Positions 58,727 to 64,000 of a DNA stretch of 64,000 bases are shown here, piece after piece; the stretch's first letter is position 1; each line of letters begins with the position of its first letter. The translations under genes were made by a program, and so were the position numbers. Below the pieces are notes generated by a model. It was given only the letters and a program-made list of their open reading frames with translations, ran no database searches and was not told the DNA's origin. The stretch is taken from assembly GCA_009667805.1 (NCBI GenBank), contig CM019064.1:106676328-106740327 (forward strand), written 5' to 3'. The DNA is from Leptobrachium leishanense. Its lineage: Eukaryota > Chordata > Amphibia > Anura > Megophryidae.

Positions 58727-58790
58727 ATTTTACCAGGAAGGATACATTGGAGATTTCTCTTGTTTTCAAGTATGTCCTGGGTTCAAGAAC
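58727..58790. mobile_element. SINE tail fragment
   Basis: 'ttttaccaggaaggatacat' through 'caagtatgtcctgggt', the 3' tail of the window's tRNA-SINE without its head. Preceded by a TA/TTTA simple repeat (58692-58722) and followed by a CA repeat (58816-58834). Confidence 0.8.
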
Positions 58791-59301
58791 ATTGAATTGT
58801 TACAGAATATATACAGACACACACACACACACACGTTAAGCACCCATCATCCAGGAGTACTCAGACCCTGATTTCAGATTCTTTTCTACTTCGGAATCCA
58901 GGAGAACCCTAAGTCAGAGGGAAGAGGGGATGCGGCAGGGAAACCATGATACACTGCCTGTTGCAGCACCATTGTAATGCAGGCTGGGAGATGCTGCACA
59001 GTTCAGTGTACAGAGCCAGCATGTCTCATGTTGACTCTATGCAGCATGTCACACACGTGACCTCCACAGAGTGTCCCAGTGTGTTCCTCGTGGTGCTGTA
59101 GCCAACGGAGGAGTACCGGTGTGAAACATGACACATCAAGTGTGTATGGGAGGTAAATAAAAATTAATTCCAGAAGACCTCAGGGCTTTATGAGTGTTTC
59201 AGATTTCAGAATTCCAGATAAAGGGTGCCCAATCTGAATAATAGAAGGTCTAAATGTAAAATGGTATTCCAAGAACAATTAGGAATTTTTGCAGAATTCC
59301 T

Positions 59302-60408
59302 TTAACCCTTTCACTGTGGATGACGTGTGGGGAACGTCCTCATTGACTCCCCACACGTCATCTGCAAGCGGGAGCCCCCTCAGAGATACTCACCTCTCTG
59401 TCCGGGGTCCTGCGGCGTTCTGACTTTAGCGAAGTCAGACGCTGAATTTAAACCCCTCATGATGTCATCGCGCCATGGCGTCATTTCCAGGTGACCTCCC
59501 AGCAATGACGGAGATCACCAGATCGGGAGGGACCAGCGCCGCAAGCCAGGCACTGCTTTAAAGGGGAGAGTCTCCCCTTTTAAGCGGTGCCTGGCTTTAA
59601 CCCCTCAGACATCGGGTCGCAATTCGGGACCATGCGGCGTTGAATTGCGGCCTAGCGCCAGTGGGGGCCACCATCTTGGATGGCGGCTCCACCTCCAGGT
59701 TCCCCCTCGCCTCCTGACGTGATCGCGCATAGCACAATGATGTCAGATAGCCGGGGAACCCCTAGCTGCCCGGGAATTTCCCAAGGATCTCCCCTGGTGG
59801 AGATAGGGGGTCGTGGAGGGTGTCATTCTAAAAGGTCTGAGCATGGCCTTTCAAATGATACCAAACATGACCATGTTCAAAATAAAAATAAATTTTAAAA
59901 AAATAAAATAAATAAATTAAAAAATAAAAACATGGTTTTTTTTTGTGTGTTGTTTTTATTAATGCAGCAATATTGTTCACATTTCAATTATAATGTGAAC
60001 AATGATGCTGCACTGATGATTTTTTTTCTATGGGTGCATTTGCTAAAAATCACATAATTCCCCCCCAAAAAAAATGGAACGAGTCCCCATTTCTAATTTT
60101 TGTACAATCGCACCCCATAGAAAATATAAACGCAAACACTCATGTGCTAAAATGTGAAAAAGAAAACACTTTACACGCTGTAGATGATTAAAAATTCAAA
60201 TTGTATTGCATTTTTGTTATAATATACAGGTAGGACATGACGTATACATATAAAATTGATATATTATGAGTCTGCTGAAAAAAATAAAAATATTTCTTGG
60301 TCATATAATAAAACGTGGCTTCTAAATCGCATTTAAACATGATTAGAAAAAGCGGTAAAAATTTGCTCAGCACACAGACATGAAATGGCTCAGCAGTGAA
60401 GGGGTTAA
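59302..60408. mobile_element. piggyBac-like TTAA element PB-4 (1.1 kb), complete ends
   Basis: TTAA at 59302-59305 and 60405-60408, TIRs TTAACCCTTTCACTGTGG and TTAACCCCTTCACTGCTG. Left hairpin 'gatgacgtgtggggaac' with 'ccccacacgtcatc' (59319-59361), 'ggggagagtctccccttttaa' region (59560-59583), conserved 'gcagcaatattgtt' hairpin (59965-60013). No coding sequence. Confidence 0.87.
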
Positions 60409-60429
60409 AGTAAAAATGTAAAACAGTAA

Positions 60430-61163
60430 GGCCCCTATTACACGCTTCGCGCAGCGCATTTGTGTGCGCGCAAATGCGCTTTTGCACGAGAACAAAACCA
60501 TATGCGTAGAACGTCGTATTACGACGTTCGCGGAAACGATGCGCGTTATCATCTACCGCAATTGACCCTGCACGAACCCAGCGCGAGCGCAAGTGCGTTC
60601 GCGCATCCCATACTTACCATTGTCAGCGCGAATGCGTTGGAGTGGATGGTATTACGATCTGCACACAACGTCGTACGAACGACTTTTGCGCGAAGTATCG
60701 TAACGTCTTTGAAAACCTGGTGTTAACTTACAATCTGAAATGTTCTGGCCGAAACGAAATGAACCTGCACAAAAAAAACAAAAAAAAACACAGCACAGTA
60801 CAGTTACACATTCTACACATACCCAAACAATAAAATTAATAATTGCTTAATTTTTTTATTTTTGTTGCAGCACATATACGCAGATTGACTTTGACAGGCG
60901 CCTCAACCAAAACCTAGCAAATAGTGGTTCTTAATTCTGATTGGCTGAATCCCATGAAAAAACAATCTGCTCACCGATTCCTGCACGCAACGGTCATTTG
61001 CGCCCGGCTTTGCGCGTCCGATTTGCGCTCGAAAAAACGTGAAGGCTGAAAAACTGCGCTCAGATCGTAATACCGCGTTAATTTGCGCGCGCTAAAGTTT
61101 TTTGCGTGCACAAAAAAAATTGCGCTGCGCGAGCGCATTTGCGCGTAGCGTGTAATAGGGGCC
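60430..61163. mobile_element. PIF/Harbinger-like MITE (734 bp), TSD TAA
   Basis: TIR 'ggcccctattacacgc' and inverted 'gcgtgtaataggggcc', TAA duplicated (60427-60429 and 61164-61166). The ends resemble those of the hairpin-chain family (GGGCNCTATTACA). Interior is exceptionally CpG-rich for the window, with self-complementary 'gcgcgcaaatgcgc', 'gcgcagcgcatttg' and 'cgctgcgcgagcgcatttg'. Confidence 0.92.
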
Positions 61164-61166
61164 TAA

Positions 61167-62159
61167 GTTTTTAGATATTTCACAGAAGAGCAAACGTACA
61201 AAGTATCACAGAAATATATTATTAAACCTTTTATGAAATTATATTAAAACTTAGCGTATAGTAATAAAACAGAAATATCAGACCAATATAATCAAATTTT
61301 ATCAAACTTTATTTTTTCAATTTATTGAAACTTCCTGTATAATAAGTAGCCACGAATATAGAAGTTATTAAGACTTTGAATGCAGGTGTCTGTATAGAAG
61401 AGTATGTATACTTATAAAAAGATAAAAAAAATAAAAAATTATATTATTAAGTGTCAATTTGTGGTGCCTGACAGTCTTACTTACAAACTAAAAATTGAAA
61501 ATTTCAAAACTCTGCAGAAAAAAAGTCATATATTTTGCTAAATTAAAAATATTACCCACCCAGTTCATTTAAGTTCTGAGTTATTAAATCAGTACAGCTT
61601 ACCAATCAGCGAGATGATCTCTATACGTTTTGTAACAGATGTGTGCATGAATAGGTTCTCTGTGCATTAATTTTTTTTACCGCTGCCATTTTTATAAACA
61701 ATTTTTCTTGCGTTTATTTTAGTTTAAATCCATTATGCGCCGAGTCTGAAAGTTACCCAATCATCATGATTTCCCTAAAGATTCCCCATGGATTTCACTG
61801 ATTTCACTGTAAAAGGTGGCAATGAGTGGTGTGGATACTATTACATCTGTTTTCAGATAATCTGAATAATTTCATTGATACAGACTAAAATCATTATTTT
61901 GTTTCTGTTTTGACACAAATGCATCTTTCCAAAAACATTTGTGCTTTCTGAACATCACATGGAAGTAAATGTGTTTTTGCCCCTACATAGGAATTAATGA
62001 TGTGTTGTGATAACTCCGATGTGCATTGATAGTGTAGTGAGGGAGTCAGTAATATTCCCCATGTATCACTATGTTATCTAATCAACCTAATATGCAAGGT
62101 ATATAATGTTTTTTTCTTATTTTCGTGGCTTGTGTGTGTGTGAATATGGCAGATATGTA
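61167..62159. other. No recognised feature
   Basis: AT-rich DNA; nothing identified. Confidence 0.5.
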
Positions 62160-62335
62160 CAGGTCTATTCAAAGAAAGGTGAAAATCAGAAGAAGTGACA
62201 GGAGAAGAGAAAAATCTAGACCAAATATTCCAATTTGGAAAGTGAGATAAATGGGAGAATTTTTCTGGTTTGTCTATTTTGACCTAGAATTTTCACTTCT
62301 CCAGTCATTCTCCTGAGTTTCTTTGAATAGACCTG
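62160..62335. mobile_element. Short palindromic MITE, copy 3 (TSD GTA)
   Basis: Ends 'caggtctattcaaag' and 'ctttgaatagacctg'. GTA at 62157-62159 and 62336-62338. Interior 'gaatttttctggtttgtc' and 'tagaattttcacttctccag' match copies 1 and 2. Confidence 0.88.
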
Positions 62336-62509
62336 GTAGTTTTTATAGATTAATGTTGGATTATTAGTGTTGTGAGACTCTCCATGGTGTTCTGGACAAA
62401 GTTATACAAATATGATGGACTGATGGCGGGACTAATTCACGTAATTATAAATTTTGTGAAAAAACTAATTTAGAAATGAAATCTTTAAAAATTTATTTAA
62501 ATTTTTTTT

Positions 62510-62700
62510 TAGAAAGTATTTTACCAGGAAGGATACATTGAGATTTCTCTTGTTTTCAAGTATGTCCCGGGTGGCGAGTATGTACCGTTATGTGTCTTGC
62601 CCAAGGACACTTACTGGAGAGGTGCTCTTGCCAGGATTCAAACCCCTTGTCTCCACGGTCTCCACGGTTATAGAGCACTGATGTTACCTCTACTCCACAT
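62510..62700 (-). mobile_element. tRNA-derived SINE, minus orientation
   Basis: Tail 'ttttaccaggaaggatacat', body 'gtgtcttgcccaaggac', head with the B-box region 'ggattcaaacccc' read in reverse, and 'ttacctctactccac' (A-box region in reverse) at the right edge. Same family as 21284-21480. Confidence 0.82.
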
Positions 62701-62949
62701 TTAAAAAAGCTTTACTGTTAACAGTAAACCCTAGTTTCTCATGACAGAAGTAAGTGAACCAATCAATGCTGAAAATTGTATTTCATATAATTCTGCCTAC
62801 ATTTTCAAAAAGGGCGCCCCCAAAAAATGGAGGGATGTATGATAACTGAATGTAGTACATATGACTATGTTGCTTATCTGATTAACAATCAGTATATACG
62901 ATTATGCACCAATAGACTGTCTACATGTAATTTATTAATTGTTATAATA

Positions 62950-63062
62950 ATAATATCACCATTTATATAGCACCCACAGTTTCCGTAATGCGTTACAAAG
63001 GCCAGTGGAACAAGGCAAAGAGATGTAGAGGGCCCTGCTCCTTTGAGCTTACAATCTAGAGG
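62950..63062. repeat. Dispersed LINE-3'-like repeat fragment
   Basis: 'atttatatagcacccacagt', 'ttccgtaatgcgttacaaag' and 'gagcttacaatctagagg' match the 11470/12150 repeat. Confidence 0.55.
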
Positions 63063-64000
63063 AGTTGGGGTGTAGGAATGAGTTTTAGTGGTTGTCAGGA
63101 TCATATATGTTGCATATTTAGTTGTATATTATAAATAAAGCTAAGTTGTTTATTTCTTGAAAAATAAATTGCTGCTGAATTGGATTTTAAAGATGCGGCA
63201 CCACATTTGAATTTAAATATGATTTACGTGCTGCCAATACCTGGAACAGTCAAAATATATAGTGTAGTTAGTCAGTTTGTTCAGTGGTGACTGAATGATT
63301 GCACCAAGTGTTAAATAATGCAGAACCTGTTATTTGTCACGTTTATGGGCTGCCTATTTACTACTTCATTCTCGGTAGCCGTGTTTTCTTTTCGCTGTCA
63401 CATTTTTTGCTGTAGTCTAAAAGCAGACCCTCCGCATACTGTTTTCTTTGCAAAAATCTGTCTCTTCTACAACACCTGTCTTCCAAATCCTAAACCTCAA
63501 CTGTAGATTTAGGAGATGATCCATCAACACCAAGTGGCTTCTCAAATCAGGCAAGATGTCTATTTCCAGTTATAACCTGGAATGAAAGACAAATGACCGA
63601 GCAAATAATTTCCTTGTGAAAACACATACATTTAATACGGCTTTGCGGTTTCATGTGAGGGATATTGTAAAACCAGAATGAAGCATTGCATGTACATGCA
63701 GAGTGGTTGACTACCTCTTCTGTTGAAAACTTAAAACATGCAAAGAAACACTATAGAGAGAAATACAGTGATTCAATACCATATATATTTACCGGGGCTC
63801 AAAATTTCAGGTCCTGAGCTACTAGCCAGGCCTTATAAGTTACTTGCCATCAGTTAACCTTCCTAATATGGTCCCATACGGCCCATTTTCCTTGCAGTGA
63901 TAGAGCGGTGACCCTATGTAAAGTATATATGGCACTGAAATGGTGCTTGTTTCAGTAAATCCCATCATCCACTGAATCCATTCAATGGATGATGGGTATT
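63063..64000. other. No recognised feature
   Basis: Unassigned sequence to the right edge. A short palindrome 'ccatcatccactgaatccat' with 'atggatgatggg' closes the window. Confidence 0.45.

Noticed and set aside
60188..60833. Open frames in the CpG-rich region
   Set aside because: Cross the boundary of a MITE and a TTAA element; they reflect composition, not coding.

Overview
The window is non-coding-rich vertebrate DNA. It holds the 5' coding part of one host gene on the minus strand, followed by nearly 59 kb of intron or 5' flank packed with transposable elements. Three exons at 1-330, 4015-4144 and 4884-5091 join in frame and encode the signal peptide, LRRNT cap and first leucine-rich repeats of a protein I recognise as MXRA5 (matrix-remodelling-associated 5, adlican). 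The splice sites are canonical, and the first recognised coding exon has only 8 bases of 5' UTR, so at least one more 5' exon must lie upstream (to the right), inside the window or beyond it. I found no second host protein gene.

The repeats suggest an anuran amphibian, which is inference. Support comes from four Tc1/mariner families with the aspect of frog and fish elements, many TTAA-flanked palindrome-rich elements beginning TTAACCCCTTAAGGACC or TTAACCCCTTCCCGACC, a tRNA-derived SINE with a 'ccaggaaggatacattgag' tail, and hAT elements with TAGGGATG or CAGGGNTGTC ends. Genus cannot be assigned by reading alone.

Layout: 1-5.1 kb MXRA5 exons, with a LINE tail, hAT miniature elements and one hairpin-chain element in the introns. 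5.2-8.4 kb a hairpin-chain element and a 'GGTTATTCAGAG' element. 8.5-11.3 kb two Tc1 elements abutting through one shared TA. 11.5-12.5 kb a hAT inside an older repeat. 16-18 kb a third Tc1 family, itself interrupted. 18.5-20.8 kb a tandem dimer of a MITE carrying a Harbinger-like insertion whose empty site lies in the neighbouring copy. 21.3-23.5 kb a SINE and a three-deep nest of TTAA elements. 24-31.7 kb three hairpin-chain elements, a second copy of the 9.7-kb Tc1, and a TG...CA insertion with a 5-bp target duplication. 34.4-35.4 kb a giant foldback flanked by 13-bp direct repeats. 35.8-38.2 kb a hAT with internal tandem repeats. 38.8-42.5 kb another MITE, a SINE at the tip of an inverted repeat, and a hAT carrying a 33-bp minisatellite. 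43.4-45.6 kb a dead LINE split by a hAT. 45.8-53.8 kb mostly unrecognised sequence. 53.8-61.2 kb a fourth Tc1 family split by a TTAA element, more TTAA elements and a Harbinger-like MITE. 61.2-64 kb mostly unrecognised.

No transposase or reverse transcriptase in the window is intact; each copy shows stops, frameshifts or a lost catalytic residue. Target-site duplications and internal empty sites let many insertions be bounded to the base and ordered in time. The strongest unexplained signal is a ~0.7 kb element family built almost entirely from consecutive hairpins, in which some paired bases differ between copies in a pairing-preserving way.
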